Position numbers and translations under genes: made by a program. A stretch of 64,000 bases of DNA from Enterococcus casseliflavus NBRC 100478 (GTDB taxonomy: Bacteria > Bacillota > Bacilli > Lactobacillales > Enterococcaceae). A model generated the notes under the pieces. The model did not search any database. It was given only the letters and a program-made list of their open reading frames with translations, and had not been told where the DNA came from. The DNA lies in contig NZ_BCPT01000002.1 in NCBI RefSeq assembly GCF_001544095.1, forward strand, positions 62,001-126,000. Direction: 5' to 3'. Numbering within the stretch: the first letter of the stretch is position 1; the number at the start of each line of letters is the position of its first letter. Of the stretch, positions 8,787 to 15,884 are shown one piece after another.

Positions 8787-9710
8787 ATGCAAGAAACCAT
8801 GAATTTTTATCAAATTCCTCGTGAGCAATGGCAAGGGTTTTATACGAACGGCATGATGCCTTTCACTCAAGAAGAATTGGATAATATCAAAAGTTTGAAC
8901 GACCGGATCTCGGTCCAAGATGTGGAAGATGTTTACGTGCCTTTGTGCCATCTGATCCATCTTTATATGAAAGAGTTTGAATCATTGACCCTCAGCAAGG
9001 GACTCTTTTTACACCGCTACGTCAAAATGCCGCCTTTTATCATCGGCATCGCTGGAAGTGTCGCCGTCGGCAAGAGTACCACCGCACGGCTCGTCCAAAA
9101 TTTATTGGCCCGTTTGTTTCCCCGCAGAACCGTCCAACTGATCACCACTGACGGCTTTTTGTATCCGAACGAAGTCTTGGAGGAACGCGGCAGCTTGAAT
9201 CGCAAAGGATTTCCAGAAAGTTATGACATGGAAGCCTTGATCAACTTTTTGAATGCGGTCAAATCAGGAGAACCAGACATCCAGATCCCCGTCTACTCCC
9301 ATGAAGTCTACAATATTATTCCTGATACGTATGAAACGATCAGTCAACCAGATATCTTGATCGTGGAAGGCATCAATACCCTGCAACTACCTGCCAACCA
9401 ACAAATCTATATCAGTGACTTTTTTGATTTTTCAATTTTCGTGGATGCCCAACCGGCACTGATTGAAAAATGGTATTTGGAACGATTTGAATCATTACTA
9501 GACACTGCCTTTCAAGACCCTAGCAATTATTATTACCAATATGCGATCGGGGATCGCAAGGAAGCGATTAAAATGGCAAAAGAAGTATGGAAAAATGTGA
9601 ATTTAAAGAATTTACACGAGTATATCTTGCCTACACGCAGCAGAGCCGATATAATTCTTCATAAAACAAAGCACCATTTGATCGATGAAGTGTTCTTGCG
9701 CAAGTATTGA
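8787..9710 (+). CDS. coaA: Type I pantothenate kinase
   Basis: Phosphorylates pantothenate, the first committed step of coenzyme A synthesis. The 307 residues match the bacterial type I (CoaA/PanK-I) enzyme. It has Walker A GSVAVGKST (residues 90-98), the ITTDGFLYPN segment typical of the family, and VEGINTLQ. The ATG is preceded by AAAAGGAG. It is followed by a small hairpin and then guaA on the same strand, 80 bases away. Confidence 0.95.
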   Translation: MQETMNFYQIPREQWQGFYTNGMMPFTQEELDNIKSLNDRISVQDVEDVYVPLCHLIHLYMKEFESLTLSKGLFLHRYVKMPPFIIGIAGSVAVGKSTTARLVQNLLARLFPRRTVQLITTDGFLYPNEVLEERGSLNRKGFPESYDMEALINFLNAVKSGEPDIQIPVYSHEVYNIIPDTYETISQPDILIVEGINTLQLPANQQIYISDFFDFSIFVDAQPALIEKWYLERFESLLDTAFQDPSNYYYQYAIGDRKEAIKMAKEVWKNVNLKNLHEYILPTRSRADIILHKTKHHLIDEVFLRKY

Positions 9711-9735
9711 CCGCTTCATTTTTATAATTATGCTG

Positions 9736-9760
9736 TTGAAAAGGCCCAGCCTTTTTTCAA
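9736..9760 (+). terminator. Weak terminator or attenuator between coaA and guaA
   Basis: TTGAAAAGG / CCTTTTTTCAA stem with a CCCAG loop, where the T-run is part of the right arm. It probably gives partial termination after coaA. Confidence 0.45.
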
Positions 9761-9790
9761 TAAAAACTAAAAGAATTGAGGTAATTTATT

Positions 9791-11356
9791 GTGACAAACG
9801 TTGACACTTTGCCAAACGTCGAAAAAATTATCGTACTTGATTACGGTAGTCAGTACAACCAGCTGATTACACGCCGTATTCGTGAGTTCGGTGTTTTCTC
9901 AGAATTATTGAGCCACCGCATTACCGCTGAAGAAGTAAAAGCGATGAACCCAAAAGGGATCATCTTATCTGGCGGACCAAACAGCGTCTACGACGAGAAC
10001 TCTTTCGGCATCGACGAGAAAATTTTTGAGTTAGGCATCCCAGTTTTAGGGATCTGTTACGGCATGCAGTTGATTACTTATAAATTAGGCGGAAAAGTTG
10101 AACCTGCCAAAAACCGTGAATACGGCAAAGCAGAATTGGAAGTCACTTCTGATGCAGCGGCCCTTTTCCAAAACACGCCCGCAACCCAAACCGTGTGGAT
10201 GAGCCACGGGGACTTGGTCACTCAAGCACCTGCAGGCTTTGATGTCGTGGCAACGAGCAAAGATTGCCCGATTGCTTCTATCCAAGATGCCGAGCGCAAA
10301 ATGTACGGTATCCAATTCCACGCAGAAGTTCGCCATTCAGAATACGGCAACGACTTATTGCGTCACTTTGCCATTGACGTTTGTCAATGTACAGGTGATT
10401 GGACAATGGACAACTTCATTGATATGGAAATCGCAAAAATCCGCGAACAAGTGGGCGACAAAAAAGTCTTGCTTGGTCTTTCAGGCGGGGTCGATTCTTC
10501 TGTCGTTGGTGTTCTTTTACAAAAAGCGATCGGCGATCAACTGACTTGTATTTTTGTTGACCATGGTCTCTTGCGTAAAGGCGAAGCCGAGCAAGTAATG
10601 GAAAGCCTAGGCGGCAAATTCGGCTTGAACATCATCAAAGTTGATGCCAAAGAACGTTTCCTATCAAAACTTGCTGGAGTTTCTGATCCTGAAGAAAAAC
10701 GCAAGATCATTGGAAATGAATTCGTGTACGTCTTCGATGATGAAGCAACCAAACTAGCTGGCGAAGAAGGCGTTTCTTTCCTTGCCCAAGGAACCCTTTA
10801 TACCGACGTCATCGAATCAGGAACTGAGACTGCTCAAACCATCAAATCACACCACAATGTGGGTGGTTTACCTGAAGACATGCAATTCAAATTGATCGAA
10901 CCATTGAACACCTTGTTCAAAGACGAAGTCCGTGAATTAGGGACTCAACTTGGTATGCCAGACAGCATCGTATGGCGCCAACCATTCCCTGGACCAGGTC
11001 TAGGCATTCGTGTCCTTGGCGAATTAACAGAAGAAAAACTAACGATCGTCCGCGACTCTGACGCAATCTTGCGGGAAGAAATCGCAAATGCCGGCTTAGA
11101 CCGCGACATTTGGCAGTACTTCACCGTCTTACCAGGCATTCGCTCCGTCGGTGTCATGGGTGATGGCCGGACCTACGATTATACCGTCGGCATCCGTGCA
11201 GTCACTTCAATCGATGGCATGACCGCTGACTTTGCCCGCATCCCATGGGAAGTCCTACAAAAAATCAGCGTCCGCATCGTCAACGAAGTCGCACACGTCA
11301 ATCGGATCGTGTACGATATTACGAGCAAACCACCTGCTACTGTGGAGTGGGAATAA
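9791..11356 (+). CDS. guaA: GMP synthase (glutamine-hydrolysing)
   Basis: Converts XMP to GMP using glutamine and ATP. The 521-residue protein has an N-terminal class I glutaminase (Cys89 in LGICYGMQ, His177 and Glu179 in FHAEV), then an ATP pyrophosphatase domain (SGGVDSS loop, 231-237), and the C-terminal dimerisation domain ending [11 protein letters not shown]. It starts at GTG with GAGGTAA upstream. The 3' end is a known insertion target for integrative elements, and here an AT-rich island begins immediately after it. The C-terminal coding sequence itself is intact. Confidence 0.98.
   Translation: MTNVDTLPNVEKIIVLDYGSQYNQLITRRIREFGVFSELLSHRITAEEVKAMNPKGIILSGGPNSVYDENSFGIDEKIFELGIPVLGICYGMQLITYKLGGKVEPAKNREYGKAELEVTSDAAALFQNTPATQTVWMSHGDLVTQAPAGFDVVATSKDCPIASIQDAERKMYGIQFHAEVRHSEYGNDLLRHFAIDVCQCTGDWTMDNFIDMEIAKIREQVGDKKVLLGLSGGVDSSVVGVLLQKAIGDQLTCIFVDHGLLRKGEAEQVMESLGGKFGLNIIKVDAKERFLSKLAGVSDPEEKRKIIGNEFVYVFDDEATKLAGEEGVSFLAQGTLYTDVIESGTETAQTIKSHHNVGGLPEDMQFKLIEPLNTLFKDEVRELGTQLGMPDSIVWRQPFPGPGLGIRVLGELTEEKLTIVRDSDAILREEIANAGLDRDIWQYFTVLPGIRSVGVMGDGRTYDYTVGIRAVTSIDGMTADFARIPWEVLQKISVRIVNEVAHVNRIVYDITSKPPATVEWE
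11343..11355 (+). repeat. Candidate attachment site (left), in the guaA 3' end
   Basis: TGGAGTGGGAATA at the very end of guaA is repeated with one mismatch (TGGAATGGGAATA) 4.4 kb downstream. The end of guaA is an established integration site for integrative elements, so this is read as attL or a relic of it. Confidence 0.55.
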
Positions 11357-11363
11357 GAAAAAA

Positions 11364-11405
11364 GAGCTTAGAACCCTTTATTTATAGGGTGTCTAGGCTC
11401 TTTTT
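11364..11405 (+). terminator. guaA terminator
   Basis: Long imperfect stem (GAGCTTAGAACCCT pairing with AGGGTGTCTAGGCTC) followed by TTTTTC, directly after the guaA stop codon. It would also limit transcription entering the island. Confidence 0.8.
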
Positions 11406-11430
11406 CTCGAGGTTACTCAACCATTAGCTT

Positions 11431-11727
11431 TTACTCTTCTTTTGAGTTAGAATCAGAAAAATCATGTTTTATTTTTCTACATAATTTTAACCCCTTAACT
11501 TTTCTTTGTGTAAGTTCTAAAGAATCATAACTTTCTCTACATCCGAAATTATTATGCTCATATTTAGCAACTTCAATTAAGGCTAACTGAAAAGCTCCAC
11601 ATAATGTTTCATATAAATCATTTCCATCAGCATAAACAGACATGACTTGCATATTCAATTCTTTAAACTCATCTGGTATATCTTTGCCAAATCTTTCAAT
11701 TTTTATAGATACTTGATTTTTCCGCAT
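11431..11727 (-). CDS. Hypothetical protein (98 aa), island
   Basis: Not recognised. A small, mixed-charge soluble protein with two cysteines and a lysine/serine-rich tail (HDFSDSNSKEE); no signal peptide or membrane span. The start is well supported by GGAGG seven bases before the ATG. It is the last gene of a minus-strand run that includes the truncated phosphoesterase and the HD hydrolase. Base composition is AT-rich like the rest of the island. Confidence 0.6.
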   Translation of the reverse strand: MRKNQVSIKIERFGKDIPDEFKELNMQVMSVYADGNDLYETLCGAFQLALIEVAKYEHNNFGCRESYDSLELTQRKVKGLKLCRKIKHDFSDSNSKEE

Positions 11728-11793
11728 ACAACAACCTCCTAATTATGTTCTAAAGATATTTTCTATTCAAAAAGATTTCTTTATCATCAACAG

Positions 11794-12135
11794 TCATCGA
11801 CCATTTTTAAAATCTAATAAAATGCCATATAACTTAGCAATACTATCTGCACTTTGCAGTGAATACCTTCTAGGTGTAACCGTCAAATAAGACACGTCAT
11901 GATTTCCTAAGAGATTTATCACTTCGACACCGAAAACTTTCATCTTTGATTTCCATATGAACAAATAGTCTAATTCATTCATGTAAAGATCAACGTTTTT
12001 TTCTTGCTCGTATGCGTCTGTATAATCTCCTAGCAAAATCACTTGTTTAATGCCTAATTCTTTAAATTTCTGCTCAACCATTGGCAAGATTATTTGTGCT
12101 GTTAAGTGTAAATCGCCCACTAAAAGTGTTCTCAT
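11794..12135 (-). pseudogene. Metallophosphoesterase, C-terminally truncated
   Basis: Calcineurin-like phosphoesterase fold, N-terminal part only (113 residues). The first three metal-binding motifs are intact: GDLH (7-10), GDYTD (36-40) and GNHD (77-80). The family normally runs to about 200 or more residues, with two further His motifs (usually GHTH), which are absent. After ...LDFKNGR the frame stops. A shift of one frame opens a further 15 or so codons (SMTVDDKEIFLNRKYL) to a TAG, so a recent frameshift near 11797 is plausible. It begins 6 bases after the HD-domain gene and was clearly co-transcribed with it. Activity is doubtful. Confidence 0.7.
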
Positions 12136-12141
12136 TTTGAA

Positions 12142-12582
12142 TCACTCTCCCTCTAACTCTAATATTTTAAACGCCTTTTGATATTTCTTAACTCTTTCAA
12201 AATCTTTTTCAGTTGGGGAAGTAATTCTTGAAAGATTCATATTATCTTTTAAATCTGCAAGTTTAACCATAGTGGCTAGTTTATTTTTCTTAATTTCTAC
12301 AATATAGCCAAAATAGGGTTGATAACGTTCATGCGTCAAACCCTGTACTGCCGAAACAATCGTGTCTGAAAAACCTAACTCTTTCAGTTTTTCAATAGTA
12401 ATATCCGTGTCTTCAACAGTATCATGAAGATAGGCAACAACCTTAGCATTTTTATCTGTTAGTGAATTTGCCACTCGTTGAACATGAAAAAAGTAAGGTT
12501 CACCACCTTTGTCAGTTTGACCAGCGTTAGCTTTTTTCGCTACCTCGATAGCCATATTTTTAAATTTATCATATTCTGTCAT
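12142..12582 (-). CDS. HD-domain phosphohydrolase, small RelA/SpoT-hydrolase-like
   Basis: A 146-residue single-domain HD hydrolase resembling the (p)ppGpp hydrolase half of RelA/SpoT proteins. The metal and catalytic residues are in the expected order: His33 (FFHVQRVA), His53-Asp54 with Glu57-Asp58 (LHDTVEDTD), and Asp110 (VKLADLKDN). No synthetase or TGS domain follows. Similar stand-alone domains are common on phages and mobile elements. They may hydrolyse alarmones or other nucleotides; the real substrate is unknown here. Its start lies inside the end of the upstream damaged gene (14-base overlap), and the phosphoesterase remnant follows directly. Confidence 0.75.
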   Translation of the reverse strand: MTEYDKFKNMAIEVAKKANAGQTDKGGEPYFFHVQRVANSLTDKNAKVVAYLHDTVEDTDITIEKLKELGFSDTIVSAVQGLTHERYQPYFGYIVEIKKNKLATMVKLADLKDNMNLSRITSPTEKDFERVKKYQKAFKILELEGE

Positions 12583-12934
12583 GTTGGCAATCCCGACTTT
12601 CTTTTAAAATTTTGGTCTGAATGTCATTGAGAAAATTTATTTCTTGCTGAGAATAATCTTTCTCAAATCCGACAATTGAAAAATGGGTGACATTCTTGAG
12701 TAAAGCTGAAACGACACAATCAAAAGAATGTGCATGGTCTCGCCGTACATCTCCGGCTATTAAGGTATTAAAACTATAATGTAACCCGTCCTCAATAAAT
12801 TCCGATAAAACATAATACATATCGCCAAATTCAACACGATTACCTGTATCAACAGCCCAAACACCAGATTTAGAATCATATTTCGGTATTTTTTACCCTT
12901 TAAATTTGTCTGAATCAAAAACAGTATTTTCCAT
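12569..12934 (-). pseudogene. Hypothetical gene interrupted by an in-frame TAA
   Basis: Starting at an ATG with a GAGGTG ribosome site, the frame reads MENTVFDSDKFKG, then TAA (complement of 12893-12895). It continues without interruption as KIPKYDSKSGVWAVDTGN and on to the stop at 12569. Without the TAA it would be a 121-residue protein. The distal 83 codons could still be translated from an internal ATG (MYYVLSEF), but it lacks a clear ribosome site. No family recognised. The next gene overlaps its end, so the two formed an operon. The nonsense codon fits general decay of the island. Confidence 0.7.
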
Positions 12935-12948
12935 ATTGATACACCTCG

Positions 12949-13137
12949 TCATTCTTTATGCTTCACATACTGATTGCCTGTAAGTTTCCGTTGCGCATTT
13001 TCCTTAGGCATTTCAATAGTATTCGTTAATTTTTTAGCGACTTCTTTGTTAGCGTTCTCGTATAAATGTCCGTAAGTTCCCAAAGTTGTTTGAATATCTT
13101 CATGACCTAAGCGATTACGAACGACCAACGCATTTCT
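12949..13137 (-). pseudogene. int: Tyrosine recombinase (integrase), C-terminal fragment
   Basis: About 62 codons ending in TGA encode NALVVRNRLGHEDIQTTLG and then TYGHLYENANKEVAKKL. This is the last part of a phage/ICE-type tyrosine integrase: the R-x-x-LGH box followed by the catalytic tyrosine within TYGHLY. Everything upstream of the LGH box, including the catalytic Arg and Lys region and the DNA-binding domains, is gone. The frame runs into a stop at the deletion junction, next to the end of an unrelated small gene. It was too short to be noticed as a gene. Confidence 0.85.
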
Positions 13138-13148
13138 TCATAATGTTG

Positions 13149-13361
13149 TTATTTTCGCTTTAAGCTATCATATTTCTCAATAGTTGGTAGCTCATCATAA
13201 GTTCGACGTGTATTACTATCAATTAACCAATCTAATTGACGTGAACCATTTTCATTTTCAACAGAATAACTATAGAAAATAGGTTCATCATACTGATACA
13301 CCTCAATATAGGTGGAAGTTTCAATAATTTTAGTATTATACGCACGAGTTTCTTTAGACAT
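13149..13361 (-). CDS. Hypothetical small protein (70 aa), island
   Basis: Not recognised. MSKETRAYNTKIIE... is a tyrosine-rich, charged, soluble 70-residue protein with no membrane span. The ATG has AGAGGTG upstream. Its stop codon lies only 11 bases from the truncated integrase, so its own 3' end may have been altered by the same deletion. It follows a large inverted repeat and a small membrane-protein gene on the same strand, an arrangement that suggests a maintenance or transfer module of the former element. Confidence 0.5.
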   Translation of the reverse strand: MSKETRAYNTKIIETSTYIEVYQYDEPIFYSYSVENENGSRQLDWLIDSNTRRTYDELPTIEKYDSLKRK

Positions 13362-13444
13362 CACACACCTCTCAGCGCGCGCTCAAACGAGCAGATGTTG
13401 TTTTATATATCAAGTTAAGTGTCAGGCAAAAACCGCCCGACTGG

Positions 13445-13528
13445 CCCCCACAAAGTGAGTGAAAAGACTCGGACACTCCGTTTAGTCGCTGGGGCGACTA
13501 CCTCCCTATTTCACTCACTTCGAGGGGG
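13445..13528. repeat. Three-way-junction inverted repeat (origin-like or structured RNA)
   Basis: Outer arms of 20 bases (13445-13464 and 13509-13528) match as inverted repeats at 18 of 20 positions; the core is AAAGTGAGTGAAA or AAGTGAGTGAAA. Inside are two further hairpins: CGGA-CAC-TCCG (13470-13480) and TAGTCGC-TGGG-GCGACTA (13483-13500). The result is a three-way junction. The right arm overlaps the 3' end of the small membrane-protein gene. Such structures occur at single-strand origins, transfer origins and structured RNAs; which applies is unknown. Confidence 0.65.
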
Positions 13529-13652
13529 TTAATTTGTTGTTGAGGGAACTGACTACGGCTAGTAAACCAAACATTAAGCCAGTCACCTTTGTTATGGCTA
13601 GCCCTATACCTAGAGCTAAGAAAAAGTAGAAACGAAAATTATCAGCGTTCAT
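13515..13652 (-). CDS. Small membrane protein (45 aa), island
   Basis: MNADNFRFYFFLALGIGLAI opens a 45-residue protein with one clear transmembrane span and a short polar tail (NNKLTPSK). AAAGGATTG lies upstream of the ATG. The ATG overlaps the stop of the preceding damaged small gene (ATGA), showing translational coupling. It was too short for usual gene calling. Function unknown. Its 3' end forms part of the large inverted repeat. Confidence 0.6.
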   Translation of the reverse strand: MNADNFRFYFFLALGIGLAITKVTGLMFGLLAVVSSLNNKLTPSK

Positions 13653-13774
13653 TTTTTCAATCCTTTCAATTTTTGATAATGCTTTGAGTATGCTTTTTCG
13701 GCGTATTCACGTTATAGGGTATCGAATTGTAAGTAGTATTCGATTTCTTTTAGAATAAGGCTTGCTTGTTCCAC
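13649..13774 (-). pseudogene. Small gene with an in-frame TAA, coupled to the 45-aa membrane protein
   Basis: From a GTG the frame reads MEQASLILKEIEYYLQFDTL, then TAA (complement of 13712-13714), then REYAEKAYSKHYQKLKGLKK. It ends in a TGA that overlaps the next start as ATGA. The coherent helical, charged sequence on both sides of the TAA and the retained coupling suggest a recent nonsense mutation (for example CAA to TAA). No family recognised. Confidence 0.5.
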
Positions 13775-13878
13775 TTTTTCATAATAACACCCTCTATTCG
13801 ATATCGTGGTACAACATGTAAACATTTATTTGAAATAAAATTCTAAATAGCGACTAAACTATTTAGAAAAATAACTTT

Positions 13879-14355
13879 CTAGTCGATTTGACTATAAAAG
13901 GCAAAAATAATTAATTTAATGATATAACTTAATCGCGGTAGACGTTTACTAGGCTCATCACTTTTAAAATGGTAACGATATTCCTCTAAGCCATCTAATA
14001 CATTTTCATCTAAATAAAGTCGGGGCGTAACGGAAGATTTATCTTTATAATTTTCTTTTACAATTGTTCTATCCATGCGATTTTGAATTTTTTCCCAATC
14101 GTCATCAGTGAAATTTTGTTTTTTACAATATCTGTAAGCTTGTTCTATAACACTACCAGCTGATACTTTTAACACCACATTGAATGATATCCCATCCAGC
14201 AAATCACTGTAATGTTCTTGCATGTCTGTTTCTAGTTTATTAATCAAGCCATTTTTTAGTTCATTTTTTAGTTCTCGTTCTCTATGAATAATTAGTTTGT
14301 CTATCCAAATTTTAGCCTCATAAGCCAATCTGACTGCTTTATATACCCTTGCCAT
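13879..14355 (-). CDS. Hypothetical protein (158 aa), third gene of unknown cassette
   Basis: Not recognised. A charged, mostly helical soluble protein: the N-terminal half is rich in Arg/Lys/Glu (RERELKNELKNGLINKLE), followed by a segment ending in a hydrophobic C-terminus (LSYIIKLIIFAFYSQID). The ATG has GGAG 8 bases upstream. It starts 16 bases after the 295-residue gene and belongs to a tight three-gene cassette. No catalytic motif is evident. Role could be regulatory or structural; this is not decided by the sequence. Confidence 0.6.
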   Translation of the reverse strand: MARVYKAVRLAYEAKIWIDKLIIHRERELKNELKNGLINKLETDMQEHYSDLLDGISFNVVLKVSAGSVIEQAYRYCKKQNFTDDDWEKIQNRMDRTIVKENYKDKSSVTPRLYLDENVLDGLEEYRYHFKSDEPSKRLPRLSYIIKLIIFAFYSQID

Positions 14356-14371
14356 TTGTCATACTCCCTAT

Positions 14372-15259
14372 TTACAATTTATCAGAGCTATCTGTTGTGA
14401 TATTGCTAAGTAAAATCCATAATTGTTCGGCGTATTCTGATTTCGATAACAGTTCCGCTCTATTTTTAATTGCAGTAATCATTCCTGAAACAATGCTAAC
14501 AGCATCTTTTTCATTCAGTGAACCGAAGTTTTCAGTTTCATCTTTTGGAGATTCTAAATAGTCCGTTTCAATAATAAAATGCTTTTCTATAAATTCGCTG
14601 TAATCTTCAAAATTTTTAAAATAGAAATTGTATAATCCTTGTTTTTTCAATCTGTTCCAATTATTCCTAATTTCACTCAAAAACCTTCCCATATAATCTT
14701 GTGTTCTAAATTCAAAATTATCTATAGAAATTGTTTTAGAACTCTTTCTTCCCATCTCTATAGGTATTATCCAAAAATTAGCTAAACTATGATACAGTTT
14801 ATAAAACTCATAAAATATCTTTTGAGTATACTCATCAGCATCACTGTCAAATATCAATCTCATTCGTCCTTTTGAATCATTGGGCATATAGTATTGCTTA
14901 TTTATTTTTTCCCCATCTATTGATAACTCTTTAATCAATTTCCCAGAAATTGTTTTAAAAGAGTTCATTGTATCACCAGCAAAAGAAACATTGGCAAAAT
15001 CATTAATATAAATATTTCCTTTATCATCAGATTTTCCAAATACATTAAATTCGCCTTGTTGATTTTTGGGAATAGTATTTTTATAGATGATTTCGTAAAA
15101 AGCAATTGATACATCAGACATGTCGGGGTCTTCCACACCTCTATATACTTGAGCGCTTTTTATTGTGTCGCCTTCTTTTTGAATTGTATTGGTAAGTTTA
15201 TCAACCACAATAGGTGTTAGCAGCATTTGTTTTAATTTTTCTTGTTTTTCAGATAACAT
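14372..15259 (-). CDS. Hypothetical protein (295 aa), second gene of unknown cassette
   Basis: Not recognised. From MLSEKQEKLKQ it is a soluble, AT-rich-coded protein with an aromatic core (FWIIPIEMGRK; YMGRFLSEIRNNWNRLKKQ; YNFYFKNFEDYSEFIEKHF). A short acidic stretch FDSDADEYTQK near residue 145 is reminiscent of metal-binding acidic clusters, but no defined motif follows. The start has a GAGAGGA ribosome site. Genes on both sides are 16-19 bases away, so it is the centre of a co-transcribed trio at the right end of the island. A cargo (defence or fitness) role is possible by position only. Confidence 0.65.
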   Translation of the reverse strand: MLSEKQEKLKQMLLTPIVVDKLTNTIQKEGDTIKSAQVYRGVEDPDMSDVSIAFYEIIYKNTIPKNQQGEFNVFGKSDDKGNIYINDFANVSFAGDTMNSFKTISGKLIKELSIDGEKINKQYYMPNDSKGRMRLIFDSDADEYTQKIFYEFYKLYHSLANFWIIPIEMGRKSSKTISIDNFEFRTQDYMGRFLSEIRNNWNRLKKQGLYNFYFKNFEDYSEFIEKHFIIETDYLESPKDETENFGSLNEKDAVSIVSGMITAIKNRAELLSKSEYAEQLWILLSNITTDSSDKL

Positions 15260-15278
15260 TTTTTTTCCTCTCAAATTC

Positions 15279-15572
15279 TCAAATCAAATCTTTTGCGTTT
15301 GCACTTGCAAGTAAGAAAAACTGCACATCATCAATGAAATATTTGGCATCAAAATCATAAAAAACAAAGTTCTCTTTTTCCACAACCTTTTTATTCGCTT
15401 CGATTAAAGCATATTTTATACCCCTGCATAATTCTTTTAGTTCATCTCTACTTAAGTATTCATTTAATTGAAGCTTTCCCCAGTTATCAATTAATATTTT
15501 AAATTCTGGATCAATTAGAATTCTTAGGTCACTACTTTTAAAAACTCTATCTAGATTTTCTTTGAACAACAT
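15279..15572 (-). CDS. Hypothetical protein (97 aa), first gene of unknown cassette
   Basis: Not recognised. Small acidic protein (MLFKENLDRVFKSSDLRILI...) without signal peptide or membrane span; the middle reads LSRDELKELCRGIKYALIEA. GAGGTGGGG lies 4-5 bases upstream of the ATG, a strong ribosome site. It leads a three-gene unit with 19- and 16-base gaps and is the gene nearest the right boundary of the island. A role as a small partner or antitoxin-like protein of the next gene is possible but unproven. Confidence 0.6.
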   Translation of the reverse strand: MLFKENLDRVFKSSDLRILIDPEFKILIDNWGKLQLNEYLSRDELKELCRGIKYALIEANKKVVEKENFVFYDFDAKYFIDDVQFFLLASANAKDLI

Positions 15573-15667
15573 AAAACCCCACCTCTTTTGTTTATTTGAA
15601 TTACTACAACTTACAATAACATAAATTCAATCATTTTCAAGCATTTCATTCAAAAAAATTTTATTAC

Positions 15668-15687
15668 TGCAACCAATTTGCAACCAA
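15668..15687. repeat. Tandem 9-bp repeats near the island end (possible integrase arm sites)
   Basis: TGCAACCAA occurs twice with 11-base spacing (15668 and 15679), about 90 bases from the right attachment-like repeat. Short tandem repeats at this position are typical of arm-type binding sites of tyrosine integrases. Confidence 0.45.
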
Positions 15688-15777
15688 CACAAGAAGAACA
15701 TTACAATTTCTATCACTCCCAAACGATACAAAACTGCATAAACTCAACAAATCAATCCTTATAAATCATCAAGCGCA

Positions 15778-15790
15778 TGGAATGGGAATA
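15778..15790. repeat. Candidate attachment site (right)
   Basis: TGGAATGGGAATA repeats the end of guaA (TGGAGTGGGAATA) with a single mismatch, in the same orientation. The stretch from the cassette to the nuclease-like gene (15573-15884) otherwise holds only the tandem repeats, this site and a terminator. Confidence 0.55.
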
Positions 15791-15815
15791 GTATAAAAAG
15801 CTTTGGAGTTCCTAT

Positions 15816-15839
15816 AAAAAGGCCTACCAAGGCTTTTTT
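15816..15839 (-). terminator. Terminator after the nuclease-like gene
   Basis: AAAAAGGCCT / AAGGCTTTTTT hairpin with a 3-base loop, 45 bases after the stop of the 665-residue gene on the minus strand. It is U-rich in both directions. Confidence 0.6.
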
Positions 15840-15884
15840 GTGTCTGATATCAATTGGTTTTTTATATTTTTTCATAGTAGAAAA

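Larger units (their letters stand above)
11343..15790. mobile_element. Degraded integrative element inserted at the guaA 3' end
   Basis: This AT-rich segment is bounded by a 13-bp near-repeat of the guaA end. It contains a C-terminal fragment of a tyrosine recombinase, tandem 9-bp repeats near the right boundary that resemble integrase arm sites, and a large inverted repeat like an origin structure. Small genes in it are damaged by in-frame stops or truncation. All its genes lie on the minus strand, opposite to guaA. The element cannot move by itself. The three-gene cassette at its right end appears undamaged. The exact boundaries are inferred. Confidence 0.65.
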
